Source: an uncultured Clostridia bacterium
GTDB lineage: Bacteria; Bacillota; Clostridia; TANB77; CAG-508
DNA length: 35,736 nt
Direction: 5' to 3'
Assembly (NCBI GenBank): GCA_944392105.1
Contig: CALXVM010000019.1
Location: 1 to 35,736 of the forward strand
Shown here: in pieces, positions 28,467 to 35,489 of the stretch
Numbering within the stretch: the stretch's first letter is position 1
How the letters are laid out: every line of letters begins with the position of its first letter
The notes under the pieces: model-generated
Database searches by the model: none
The model's input: only the letters and a program-made list of their open reading frames with translations
What the model was told of the DNA's origin: nothing
Translations under genes and position numbers: made by a program

Positions 28467-28512
28467 TTGTCAAAATCTCCGTCCCCACTGACAACCCGTC
28501 CCTTTGACAAGC
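28467..28512. repeat. Dispersed 26-29 bp repeat, copy C with partial second unit
   Basis: TTGTCAAAATCTCCGTCCCC then ACTGACAA, followed by a truncated CGTCCCTTTGACAAG. One A is missing relative to the other copies. It is in the divergent gap 28231-28685, which otherwise holds the zinc-ribbon gene promoter and its leader; nothing else is seen there. Confidence 0.85.
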
Positions 28513-28524
28513 AAAAAATATTTC

Positions 28525-28553
28525 TTGCTTTCTTTTATTCCCTATGCTATAAT
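28525..28553 (+). promoter_or_regulatory. Promoter of the zinc-ribbon gene
   Basis: TTGCTT, 17-base spacer, TATAAT with extended TGC, giving a leader of about 125 bases. Confidence 0.8.
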
Positions 28554-28685
28554 GAGTTTGGCTTTAGTAAAAGCTTAAATGATTTTAATTATTTTTATAC
28601 TATTTCCTTCTTTTTTTGATTAAGAAAAAGTGTCAATAGGGTCAAAAATATTAAATATCAAAATTTAAAGAAGGAGGTATGTATA

Positions 28686-28850
28686 ATGGCAGATAAAACA
28701 TTAACATGTAAAGATTGTGGTGCAGATTTTGTTTTTACAGAGGGTGAGCAAGCTTTTTATGCAGAAAAAGGATTTACTAACGAGCCACAAAGATGTCCAG
28801 CTTGTAGAAAAGCTAGAAAAGAGCAAAGAAGAAATTTTAACAATAACTAA
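28686..28850 (+). CDS. Small zinc-ribbon protein
   Basis: This 54-residue protein contains two cysteine pairs, CKDCG (residues 8-12) and CPAC (39-42), spaced as in a zinc ribbon of the 'probable zinc-binding' type. It ends in a basic Arg/Lys-rich tail (RKARKEQRRNFNNN) that could bind nucleic acid. ATG 28686 follows GGAGG. It is a free-standing unit with its own strong promoter and terminator (28867-28897), a pattern often seen for abundant small proteins. The function is not known. Confidence 0.88.
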   Translation: MADKTLTCKDCGADFVFTEGEQAFYAEKGFTNEPQRCPACRKARKEQRRNFNNN

Positions 28851-28866
28851 TTTCTTTTTAGATTTT

Positions 28867-28897
28867 TACCATTAGGCTATACCTAATGGTATTTTTT
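28867..28897 (+). terminator. Terminator of the zinc-ribbon gene
   Basis: A perfect 10-bp stem (TACCATTAGG, loop CTATA, CCTAATGGTA) followed by six T. Confidence 0.93.
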
Positions 28898-28937
28898 ATG
28901 GTAGAATTGTATAAGTAATTTATTTAGGAGTAAACTT

Positions 28938-30821
28938 ATGAATATTTTATTTACATGTTTAGTTTCACTTTTATTTTGCATAATTCCTATATTTTTTATA
29001 GTAAAGGATTTTGTAAAAAGTAGAAATAGTAAATTAAATAAAAATAGTTCTAAAAGCAATATAACTTTTGTTTCTTTCTGTAAAGAAAATATATTTAGCA
29101 TTTTAGCAATTGTTGTTTTATTTTTTGGCTGTTTTATTAGATTAATTTATATAGATAAATACCCAGTTGGACTTAACCAAGATGAGGCATCTTCTGTATA
29201 TGAGGCTTGGTCTATTTTAAACTTTGGAATAGATAGAAATGGGCAAAGTTTTCCTGTACAGTTTATATCTTGGGGTAGTGGTCAAAATGTGTTGTACTCG
29301 TACTTAATGCTACCTTTTATTAGTATATTAGGCTTAAACACACTTAGTATAAGACTTCCTATGGCTTTAATTGGTTGTATTTCACTTGTTGTATTTTACT
29401 ATTTTATGAAATCTGCTTTTGGAAGTAAAAAAGCTGTGTTATTTTTGTTTATATTTACAATATTTCCATGGCATCTTATGAAATCACGTTGGGGATTAGA
29501 GTCAAACATATTTCCTGACTTAATTTTGTGGGCAATTTTTGCTATGTATATGGGAATAAAAAAGAAAAGTAACTGGTTAGTAGTTTTATCTGGAGTAATA
29601 TTTGGACTTTCCACATATTCGTATGGAACATCATACTTTTTTGTACCAGTTTTGCTAATATTACTATACATTTCACTACTTATTGTCAAAAATTTAAGTT
29701 TAAAACAGTGTATTATCCACTTATGCACAACTACTGTTATTGCACTGCCTATGATACTTTTTGTAATTATAAACTTTTTCGATTTAGACACATTAAAACT
29801 TGGACCTATAACTATACCAAAACTTCCAACAGTCCGCTTCAAAGAAATTACAGCTGTTGGCTCTAGCGTAGACAGTAATATTTTTAGTAATTTTATAAGC
29901 AATATAAAAATGCTACTTACCAATGACGGCAATGTGCTTAATTACACAGTTCCATATGGTTTGTTTTTCTGCAACTGGTTAACAATACCTATTGCAATTA
30001 TTGGAATTGTGGTTTCTTGGAAATTGGGACCAGGTCCAAATTTCCAAGCTTCTTCAAACTCGCAAAATCAGCAAACCCTTAATGCTCATCAAAATACGGA
30101 AAAAGCACAAAATTCTACTTGTGCTTTAGCTTATACTTTTATGAATTGTTTTTTTGTAGCTAGCCTTCTTCTTATGTTTATGGTAGACGGAGCTATAAAT
30201 AGAATAAATGTTATATTTATACCTTTGGTATTTTACACTGCTATTGGATTAATTAACCTAGGTAAAGTTTGGTTTGTACCTGTTATTACATATTTTATAT
30301 TATTTACTTTTATGGAGTATTACTATTTTACAGATTATCAAACTTATATAAGTTCTTACATGAACGTTGGATTGAAAGAAGCTATTATAGAGGCAAGTAA
30401 TTTAGTTGAAAATTATGAAAATAGTAACGACACTAATAGTAGTAATAATAACGAGAAAGGCCTTACAGCTAGCAATAATAAATTTACTTTATTAGATAAT
30501 TCCAAAACCTTGCAAAATTATACAAAACTATATATAGACACCTCAGTTAATCAACCATACATTTTCTATTTACTATATAATGAAGTTCCAACACCTTATT
30601 ATATAAGTAATGTTCAAAAAAGTAATGAAGATGCGATGTTTCAGACTATAGATAGTATTGGAAATGTGTATTTTACTATTCCTACTACTTTGGAATTAGA
30701 TAATGTGTATATTTTTAGGCAATCTACTTTAGAAAAATATAAAAACATGTATAATAATTTAGGCGAATTTACCAGTGAAATATATGGTGAATTTGTGGTA
30801 TTGTATGTGACTTTATTCTAG
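28938..30821 (+). CDS. GT-C membrane glycosyltransferase (family 39/PMT-like)
   Basis: The 627-residue protein has an N-terminal helix (1-22), a polar stretch, a second helix (about 52-72) and an outward loop with the catalytic-type acidic pair NQDEASSVYEAW (80-91). About ten further helices follow, typical of GT-C enzymes that use polyprenyl-phosphate sugars. Two low-complexity Asn/Ser/Gln-rich insertions (about residues 367-395 and 492-520) interrupt loops. The C-terminal outer domain (about 520-627) is soluble-looking. ATG 28938 follows AGGAG. It runs opposite to the glycosylation cluster, is the only large plus-strand gene, and probably works on the same lipid-linked sugar pool, which is inference. 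Confidence 0.8.
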   Translation: MNILFTCLVSLLFCIIPIFFIVKDFVKSRNSKLNKNSSKSNITFVSFCKENIFSILAIVVLFFGCFIRLIYIDKYPVGLNQDEASSVYEAWSILNFGIDRNGQSFPVQFISWGSGQNVLYSYLMLPFISILGLNTLSIRLPMALIGCISLVVFYYFMKSAFGSKKAVLFLFIFTIFPWHLMKSRWGLESNIFPDLILWAIFAMYMGIKKKSNWLVVLSGVIFGLSTYSYGTSYFFVPVLLILLYISLLIVKNLSLKQCIIHLCTTTVIALPMILFVIINFFDLDTLKLGPITIPKLPTVRFKEITAVGSSVDSNIFSNFISNIKMLLTNDGNVLNYTVPYGLFFCNWLTIPIAIIGIVVSWKLGPGPNFQASSNSQNQQTLNAHQNTEKAQNSTCALAYTFMNCFFVASLLLMFMVDGAINRINVIFIPLVFYTAIGLINLGKVWFVPVITYFILFTFMEYYYFTDYQTYISSYMNVGLKEAIIEASNLVENYENSNDTNSSNNNEKGLTASNNKFTLLDNSKTLQNYTKLYIDTSVNQPYIFYLLYNEVPTPYYISNVQKSNEDAMFQTIDSIGNVYFTIPTTLELDNVYIFRQSTLEKYKNMYNNLGEFTSEIYGEFVVLYVTLF

Positions 30822-30839
30822 CACCACATACAATATCAC
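30795..30839. terminator. Hairpin spanning the stop codon of the GT-C gene
   Basis: A 15-bp stem with one G-U pair (GTGGTATTGTATGTG with CACATACAATATCAC). The left arm lies inside the last codons and the loop holds the stop codon. It serves the converging gene ends on both strands. Confidence 0.7.
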
Positions 30840-30859
30840 TTTATATATTTTTGTCCGAC

Positions 30860-31339
30860 TTATGCATTTTTATCTTCTAATAATATATTTTTCATTTCAA
30901 TTATATTGTAAAAAGGAATATTGATACCTCTTTCTGCCATCATTATAACTTGTCTTGCATAGGCTATAACTTTATTTCTTACATTTAAAGCTATCTCAAC
31001 ATCTTTATTTTCAGTAACGTACTTTTCCAATATGTATTCTTCAGTTGTAGGGAACAAATTCTGAACTAAAAATACTGCTTGTTTTCCCACTACTTCCCCA
31101 AAAACAAAATTATAAACTTTATGCTGTTTTTGTTTTTTATGCTCATATATCTTTTCATACTTTTCATATTTAGTTGAAATAGGAACAAACCAGACTATTT
31201 CTTTATTAAATTTATCTCTAAAGCAAAAATAGCATGGTCTTTTATTTCCACTTTCCTTGTTTTCCATTAATTTATATTCTTTAAAAATTTTAAAAAATTC
31301 ATCTTTTATAAAATAAAATTTTCCATCTTCTATTACCAT
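30860..31339 (-). CDS. CptN/ToxN-like endoribonuclease toxin of a type III toxin-antitoxin system
   Basis: The 159-residue protein matches the pattern of CptN toxins (ToxN/AbiQ superfamily). It has an N-terminal strand and helix (GKFYFIKDEFF, 6-16), KRPCYFCF (33-40), VPISTKYEKYEKIYEHK (52-68), then 'VFLVQNLFPTTEEYILEKYV' (89-108) and a helical C terminus. Such toxins cut RNA and are held inactive by a small repeated RNA, which they process themselves. The upstream region supplies exactly this: a promoter, two 48-nt repeats and a terminator. ATG 31339 has GGAG about eleven bases upstream, partly overlapping the antitoxin terminator tail. No protein antitoxin gene lies next to it. TenpN or another ToxN-type subfamily is the alternative. 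Membership is inferred by pattern, not by alignment. Confidence 0.8.
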   Translation of the reverse strand: MVIEDGKFYFIKDEFFKIFKEYKLMENKESGNKRPCYFCFRDKFNKEIVWFVPISTKYEKYEKIYEHKKQKQHKVYNFVFGEVVGKQAVFLVQNLFPTTEEYILEKYVTENKDVEIALNVRNKVIAYARQVIMMAERGINIPFYNIIEMKNILLEDKNA

Positions 31340-31357
31340 TATTACAATATCTCCTTT

Positions 31358-31390
31358 ATAAAAATATGGGATCTAGTTTTATAGACCCCA
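31358..31390 (-). terminator. Attenuating terminator between antitoxin RNA and toxin
   Basis: TGGGGTCTA, loop TAAAAC, TAGATCCCA (nine pairs, one G-U) followed by TATTTTTAT. Its position between the repeats and the toxin is the standard way type III systems make much more RNA than toxin. Confidence 0.8.
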
Positions 31391-31544
31391 CATTTAACTA
31401 TAATCATTTATTTTTTCACCTACTTATTTATATTCCGCAAGTAGGGGTGCGATTAACATTTTTTCATTCACAAATTTATATCTCGCAAGTGACGTTGCGA
31501 TTAACATTTTAATTATAGCAGATATTAAATATCTACTACTATTA
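31358..31544 (-). ncRNA. Candidate type III antitoxin RNA (CptI/ToxI-like)
   Basis: Two tandem repeats of exactly 48 nt, 31507-31460 and 31459-31412, are identical at about 37 positions. Each begins ATGTTAATCGCA, contains ACTTGCG and ATATAAAT, and ends TGAAAAA. A conserved stem (CGCA with TGCG; TCGCAA/TTGCGA in the first repeat) sits in each unit. The repeats lie between a promoter and a terminator, as in known type III antitoxins. A 27-codon ORF also covers the repeats (MLIATSLARYK ... MLIAPLLAEYK), but without a ribosome site. Confidence 0.75.
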
Positions 31545-31549
31545 TATTC

Positions 31550-31578
31550 ATTATACATATTTTTTATTAAAATATCAA
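31550..31578 (-). promoter_or_regulatory. Promoter of the type III toxin-antitoxin locus
   Basis: TTGATA (31578-31573), 17-base spacer, TATAAT (31555-31550) on the minus strand. The transcript would begin about 40 bases before the first repeat. Confidence 0.8.
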
Positions 31579-31608
31579 TACATTTTTTAAATTTGATAAA
31601 ATATTTTT

Positions 31609-34080
31609 TTATTTCTTAACTCTTGCTCCCATATATGTAACACTAATTACACTTATACAAGCTATAATAATTTGTATTATTGGAATATAAAATGTTAATT
31701 CATAACTGTTACTAAATATTAAATACATTATAAATGCTATTAATAATCCTATAATAACGCCTATTAATACGGCTTTTATGCTATATAAAATACTTTCGTA
31801 CCTTAGCATTTTCTTTAATTGCTTACTGGTCATACCAATAGAACTTAGTATTTTAAATTCGCCTTTTCTTTCATTAATATTTGTTGTTATCGTATTTATT
31901 ATATTTGTTAATCCAATTACACCAATTATAATTATTAATCCATATGCAAATATAGAAATTAAATTCGTCATGTTTTCACGGTCTTCTTTCATTTTTGAAT
32001 AGTTAATAATATTTAATTTAGGCTCATTTATATATTTTTCTATGTCTTCCTCTAACTTATTTGGATTGCTAGAATTTATCCTCATATTAGTCATACCATC
32101 TATAACGATTTTACTATTTTCTACGTCTATTGTTTTTGCAACTTCCATTGGAATAATTAAAACTGCATTTATGCCTGTCATTTTCATTGAAGAATTTTCA
32201 TCTAACGTTTGTAATAATTTTTCTGGGTATTTATCTGTTACTTTTGCAATTTCAAAAGTATAGTCTTTATCTCGTATGTTTACTTGTATTTTTTCTCCTT
32301 CTTTTAAATTTGTTAATTGTATCTCTTCTACACTTGTATATGATGTTTTAAAATTATTAACTAAAATTGCTTTATTCAGTACATCAAAATAATTTAATCC
32401 TAATTCTTCTAAATATTTATTAAACGCTGTTCCTTCGGCTGAATAAATTGAAATATTTATATCACAATTTAAGTTATATGCTTCGTTTGTTAATACATTT
32501 CTATCTCTCTTTATTTTTCCAGTAAAAAAAGTATATATCGAATATTTTTCTATGTTATCTAATTGACTTATTTGCTCAAATGTTTCTATCTTTTCTTTAT
32601 ATGGTATATCAAAAGCATCTGAATAAAAACTTGTATCAATATTATACTTATTTGGATACATTTCGTCCGTTATTTGAAATATATAATTTACTGTACTAGT
32701 CGTTATTATTAATAAAACTATACTAATTACAATAGATATTGTTGCAGATAGATATTTCTTTCTATTTCTTTTTAAGTTTTTAACAGCTAGACTTTCTTCT
32801 ATCTTTCTTTTATCATTTTTTTCTTTATATTTTTTATTATCTTTTATTTTTCCATGCTTTAATTGTTTTATATATATTTCTTGGTTCTGCCTAATCACTT
32901 CCATAGGTGCTACTTTTGATGCATCTTTTGCTGGTTTTATACAAGAAATATATATTGTAATTATGGAGATTATTACTGAAACAAGTATAGTTATTGGCGA
33001 AAACACAAATTGTAGTGTAAATCCTTTTTCTACACTTATAGCATTTATTCCACTTATGCCTATTAATACAATTCCTATTCCTAAAATTATTCCTATTGGT
33101 ATTGAAATGCAGGCATATATAATTCCCTCTAAAATAACACTTTTCTTTATTTGTTTCGAAGTAGCTCCTATGCTAGCTAATGTTCCAAAGTCTTTTTTTC
33201 TTTCTAATATGGACATCCTAAAACTATTTCTAATTAACAAAATAGAAATACAAGTAACTACTATAATTATAGCCAATCCTAGTAACTCTATTTGCTTTTT
33301 ATCCATTAATTCTGTCTGTGCACCTTGCCACATTAGTAAACTATCATTAACACTTACATTTCCTATAGTTTCTTGCAGTACATTTCCAAAAGCATCTGCA
33401 TTATTTATATTATTCATCAAAATAGTAATTATATAAGGTCTTTGTTCTTCTATTTTTTCCAACTTAGTTATTGCAATATATGCTCGTTGATTTTCCGCTT
33501 CTTCATTAGTTTGTTTTGAAATTCCAACTATTGTATATGTTGCCTTTTCTTCTCCATCTGGCTCTAACAAATCTTTATATTTGTCACTAACTTTTACTTT
33601 TTCCACATTTAAAGTAATTTTTGTGCCTACTGTTAAATTTTCATTAGCATTGCTAACTAAAAAGTCAGATATAACAATTTCATTTTTATTTTCTGGAAGC
33701 CTTCCTTCTAAAAGCTTTATAGCTCTATTTTGCAGTGCCAAATCATCATAAGCTTCTACTTGTATGCCAAGCTTACTATCTCTTTTAGTTTCATAATCTG
33801 CTGCTCCAATAGTTTGTGAAATAGCTATACTTTGTATGCCGGCTTGTTCTTTTTTATTTTTTATTAATTCAACTTCTTCTGCATTAGTATTTACCACCAT
33901 TATATGATAGTTTCCTATTGTTTCTTTTATGTATGTCAACATAGAACTTTGAAAGCTTACTAGCAAGGTAGAAATAAAGCATATTAACATTACAGAAAAA
34001 ATTATACCTATTGAAGTTGCTATGGTTCTTTTTTTATTTTGTTTTAAATTCTTTTTAGCTAATGAATATATTACTTTCAT
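31609..34080 (-). CDS. ABC transporter permease, two FtsX/MacB-type modules
   Basis: The 823-residue membrane protein contains two tandem FtsX-like modules. Module 1: a membrane helix (about 19-41), a large outer domain (about 45-260) and three helices (about 266-290, 310-340, 360-385). Module 2: a helix near 445-470, a second outer domain (about 475-695) and three helices (about 700-725, 755-780, 790-815). This is the layout of type VII (mechanotransmission) exporters such as antimicrobial-peptide or lipoprotein transporters. The ATPase gene lies 69 bases upstream in the same operon. There is no two-component system nearby, so bacitracin-type sensing is not indicated. Substrate unknown. Confidence 0.9.
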   Translation of the reverse strand: MKVIYSLAKKNLKQNKKRTIATSIGIIFSVMLICFISTLLVSFQSSMLTYIKETIGNYHIMVVNTNAEEVELIKNKKEQAGIQSIAISQTIGAADYETKRDSKLGIQVEAYDDLALQNRAIKLLEGRLPENKNEIVISDFLVSNANENLTVGTKITLNVEKVKVSDKYKDLLEPDGEEKATYTIVGISKQTNEEAENQRAYIAITKLEKIEEQRPYIITILMNNINNADAFGNVLQETIGNVSVNDSLLMWQGAQTELMDKKQIELLGLAIIIVVTCISILLIRNSFRMSILERKKDFGTLASIGATSKQIKKSVILEGIIYACISIPIGIILGIGIVLIGISGINAISVEKGFTLQFVFSPITILVSVIISIITIYISCIKPAKDASKVAPMEVIRQNQEIYIKQLKHGKIKDNKKYKEKNDKRKIEESLAVKNLKRNRKKYLSATISIVISIVLLIITTSTVNYIFQITDEMYPNKYNIDTSFYSDAFDIPYKEKIETFEQISQLDNIEKYSIYTFFTGKIKRDRNVLTNEAYNLNCDINISIYSAEGTAFNKYLEELGLNYFDVLNKAILVNNFKTSYTSVEEIQLTNLKEGEKIQVNIRDKDYTFEIAKVTDKYPEKLLQTLDENSSMKMTGINAVLIIPMEVAKTIDVENSKIVIDGMTNMRINSSNPNKLEEDIEKYINEPKLNIINYSKMKEDRENMTNLISIFAYGLIIIIGVIGLTNIINTITTNINERKGEFKILSSIGMTSKQLKKMLRYESILYSIKAVLIGVIIGLLIAFIMYLIFSNSYELTFYIPIIQIIIACISVISVTYMGARVKK

Positions 34081-34149
34081 TTTTATCCCCTTAATTTTTC
34101 TTAAATTTTCACTTATTTTCCGTTTTTTTTATAATAATTTTTAGTTTAA

Positions 34150-34854
34150 TTATTTACCTTTGCTATTACTTATTTTTTCGTCTTTTACTATCTTTCCATC
34201 TTTTATTTCTATAACTCTTTCCGCTTCATTTGCAATTTTCTCATCATGTGTTACTAATAAAATTGTTTGCTTATATTTTTCGTTTGAAAGTTTTAGTAGT
34301 TTTATAATTTCTTCTGAAGACTTGCTATCCAAATTTCCCGTTGGTTCATCTGCTAAAATTATAGCAGGATTATTTACTAAAGCTCTTCCTATTGCCACTC
34401 TTTGCTGTTGACCACCTGATAATTGATTTGGCAAATGTGTTTTTCTTTCTTCTAATCCTAATGTTTTAATTAATTCTTTTACTTCCTCATTATTAGGTTT
34501 TATACCATCTAGTTCGCATGGTAATGTTATATTTTCTTTTACATTTAAAATAGGTAGTAAATTATAAAATTGATAAATTATTCCTATATTTTTTCTCCTA
34601 AATATAGCCATTTTATCATTATCTAATTTTGTAATATCTGTACCATTAATAATAATGCTTCCAGATGTAGGCTTGTCCACTCCACCAATTATATGTAATA
34701 AAGTAGACTTTCCACTTCCAGAAGCTCCTATAATTGCCACAAATTCTCCTTTACTCACGCTAAAAGAGACATTATCTAATGCATATACTTCTGCCTCTTT
34801 TTCTCCATATTTTTTTACTAAATTTTCACATTTTAAAATAACATTATTTTCCAT
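34150..34854 (-). CDS. ABC transporter ATP-binding protein (MacB/LolD type)
   Basis: The 234-residue ATPase has Walker A GASGSGKST (43-51), the Q-loop region IIYQFYNLLP (92-101), the signature LSGGQQQR (145-152), Walker B IILADEPTGNLD (165-176) and the H-loop LVTHD. It belongs to the LolD/MacB/BceA group that drives type VII exporters with FtsX-type permeases. The longer frame from 34884 would start inside the promoter; ATG 34854 follows AGGGGAG and is chosen. It is the first gene of a two-gene operon with the permease. Confidence 0.93.
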   Translation of the reverse strand: MENNVILKCENLVKKYGEKEAEVYALDNVSFSVSKGEFVAIIGASGSGKSTLLHIIGGVDKPTSGSIIINGTDITKLDNDKMAIFRRKNIGIIYQFYNLLPILNVKENITLPCELDGIKPNNEEVKELIKTLGLEERKTHLPNQLSGGQQQRVAIGRALVNNPAIILADEPTGNLDSKSSEEIIKLLKLSNEKYKQTILLVTHDEKIANEAERVIEIKDGKIVKDEKISNSKGK

Positions 34855-34875
34855 AGTATTTCTCCCCTTTTTTAC

Positions 34876-34904
34876 AATATACACATATATTTTTTAAATG
34901 TCAA
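34876..34904 (-). promoter_or_regulatory. Promoter of the ABC exporter operon
   Basis: TTGACA (34904-34899), 17-base spacer, TATATT (34881-34876) on the minus strand, diverging from the plus-strand promoter at 34922-34950. Confidence 0.8.
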
Positions 34905-34921
34905 TATTTTTATAGAAATAA

Positions 34922-34950
34922 TTGACATTTTTGTAAATTTTTGTTATTAT
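34922..34950 (+). promoter_or_regulatory. Promoter of the secreted-protein gene
   Basis: TTGACA, 17-base spacer, TATTAT with extended TGT. The predicted transcript begins near 34957, inside the following hairpin. Confidence 0.85.
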
Positions 34951-34978
34951 AGAATAAGTCTCTTTAGAGACTTATTCT
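34951..34978 (+). promoter_or_regulatory. Perfect hairpin at the 5' end of the secreted-protein mRNA
   Basis: AGAATAAGTCTC, loop TTTA, GAGACTTATTCT (12 perfect pairs). Because it lies at the predicted start of transcription it could protect the mRNA 5' end or act as a protein-binding operator. Confidence 0.6.
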
Positions 34979-35461
34979 ATGGGCGAAGTGTCATTAAGTT
35001 TAAGGAGGCATTTCGTTGAAAAAAATTCTTACTGTTTTGTTGGCAGCATGTATGGTTTTCTCCTTCACATGCACTTCCGCTTTTGCCGCTGACGGCATTC
35101 AAATTTCGGAAGAAAGTGTCACTGTCACTCCTCGGGCTGGCAACTTGCTGGTAATGAGTCCTACTTTCTTTACTGGACATCTTTACAAGTATGTTACTCC
35201 TGCAAAAGGAGAAACATTAAAGATTGCTGTAAGCCTGACTGGAAGTAGCTCTTGCACTTTGAAGGTAACCAAAAACGGCGGGTGGTGGGCTTCTACCACC
35301 ATCACTATCCCTTGCGATGGTGTAACTCACCAATATGTTTTAATTGAAAACTGTAATGGTGAGCCATACGAGCTTGATTTTTATCAGCCTGTAGAGGGAA
35401 CATTAACTGCTATTGTTTATTCTTCGCCCTAAGGTAAGCTAAATTTTTTTCGCCCATAGAA
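34975..35461. repeat. 13-bp inverted repeats bounding the secreted-protein unit
   Basis: TTCTATGGGCGAA (34975-34987) and its exact complement TTCGCCCATAGAA (35449-35461) flank the gene at 35016-35432. A third partial match, CTTCGCCC, lies at the gene end (35422-35429). The repeats may be mobile-element ends or may pair the mRNA ends. Confidence 0.7.
35016..35432 (+). CDS. Small secreted protein of unknown function
   Basis: The 138-residue protein has a clear signal peptide: KK, hydrophobic core, then TSAFA before ADG (cleavage near residue 26). A mature part of about 112 residues follows, with predicted beta strands and three cysteines. It contains 'LKVTKNGGWWASTTITIP' and ends without a membrane anchor. 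The start is TTG 35016, seven bases after AAGGAGG; no better start exists. Base and codon use are noticeably richer in GC than the neighbours (GGC, GCC, CGG, CTG codons), and the unit is bounded by 13-bp inverted repeats with its own promoter and terminator, which together suggest acquisition by transfer. No family is recognised. Confidence 0.82.
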   Translation: MKKILTVLLAACMVFSFTCTSAFAADGIQISEESVTVTPRAGNLLVMSPTFFTGHLYKYVTPAKGETLKIAVSLTGSSSCTLKVTKNGGWWASTTITIPCDGVTHQYVLIENCNGEPYELDFYQPVEGTLTAIVYSSP

Positions 35462-35486
35462 AGACGAGCGTTTTTCGCTCGTCTTT
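35460..35486. terminator. Strong terminator between converging genes
   Basis: A perfect 11-bp stem (AAAGACGAGCG, loop TTTTT, CGCTCGTCTTT) followed by ATTTTAT on the plus strand. It ends the secreted-protein transcript and faces the end of the minus-strand fragment. Confidence 0.93.
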
Positions 35487-35489
35487 ATT

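Noticed and set aside
29399..29932. 177-codon open frame on the minus strand opposite the GT-C gene
   Set aside because: Antisense shadow of a clear membrane glycosyltransferase, with no ribosome site and no recognisable protein features.
31412..31507. Two 48-nt repeats considered as a minimal CRISPR array
   Set aside because: The units are directly adjacent with no unique spacers, only two copies exist, and no cas genes are seen. Position before a ToxN-like toxin explains them better.
31424..31507. 27-codon ORF over the 48-nt repeats with an internally repeated peptide
   Set aside because: It lacks a ribosome site and its repetition follows from the RNA repeats, so it is not reported as a gene.
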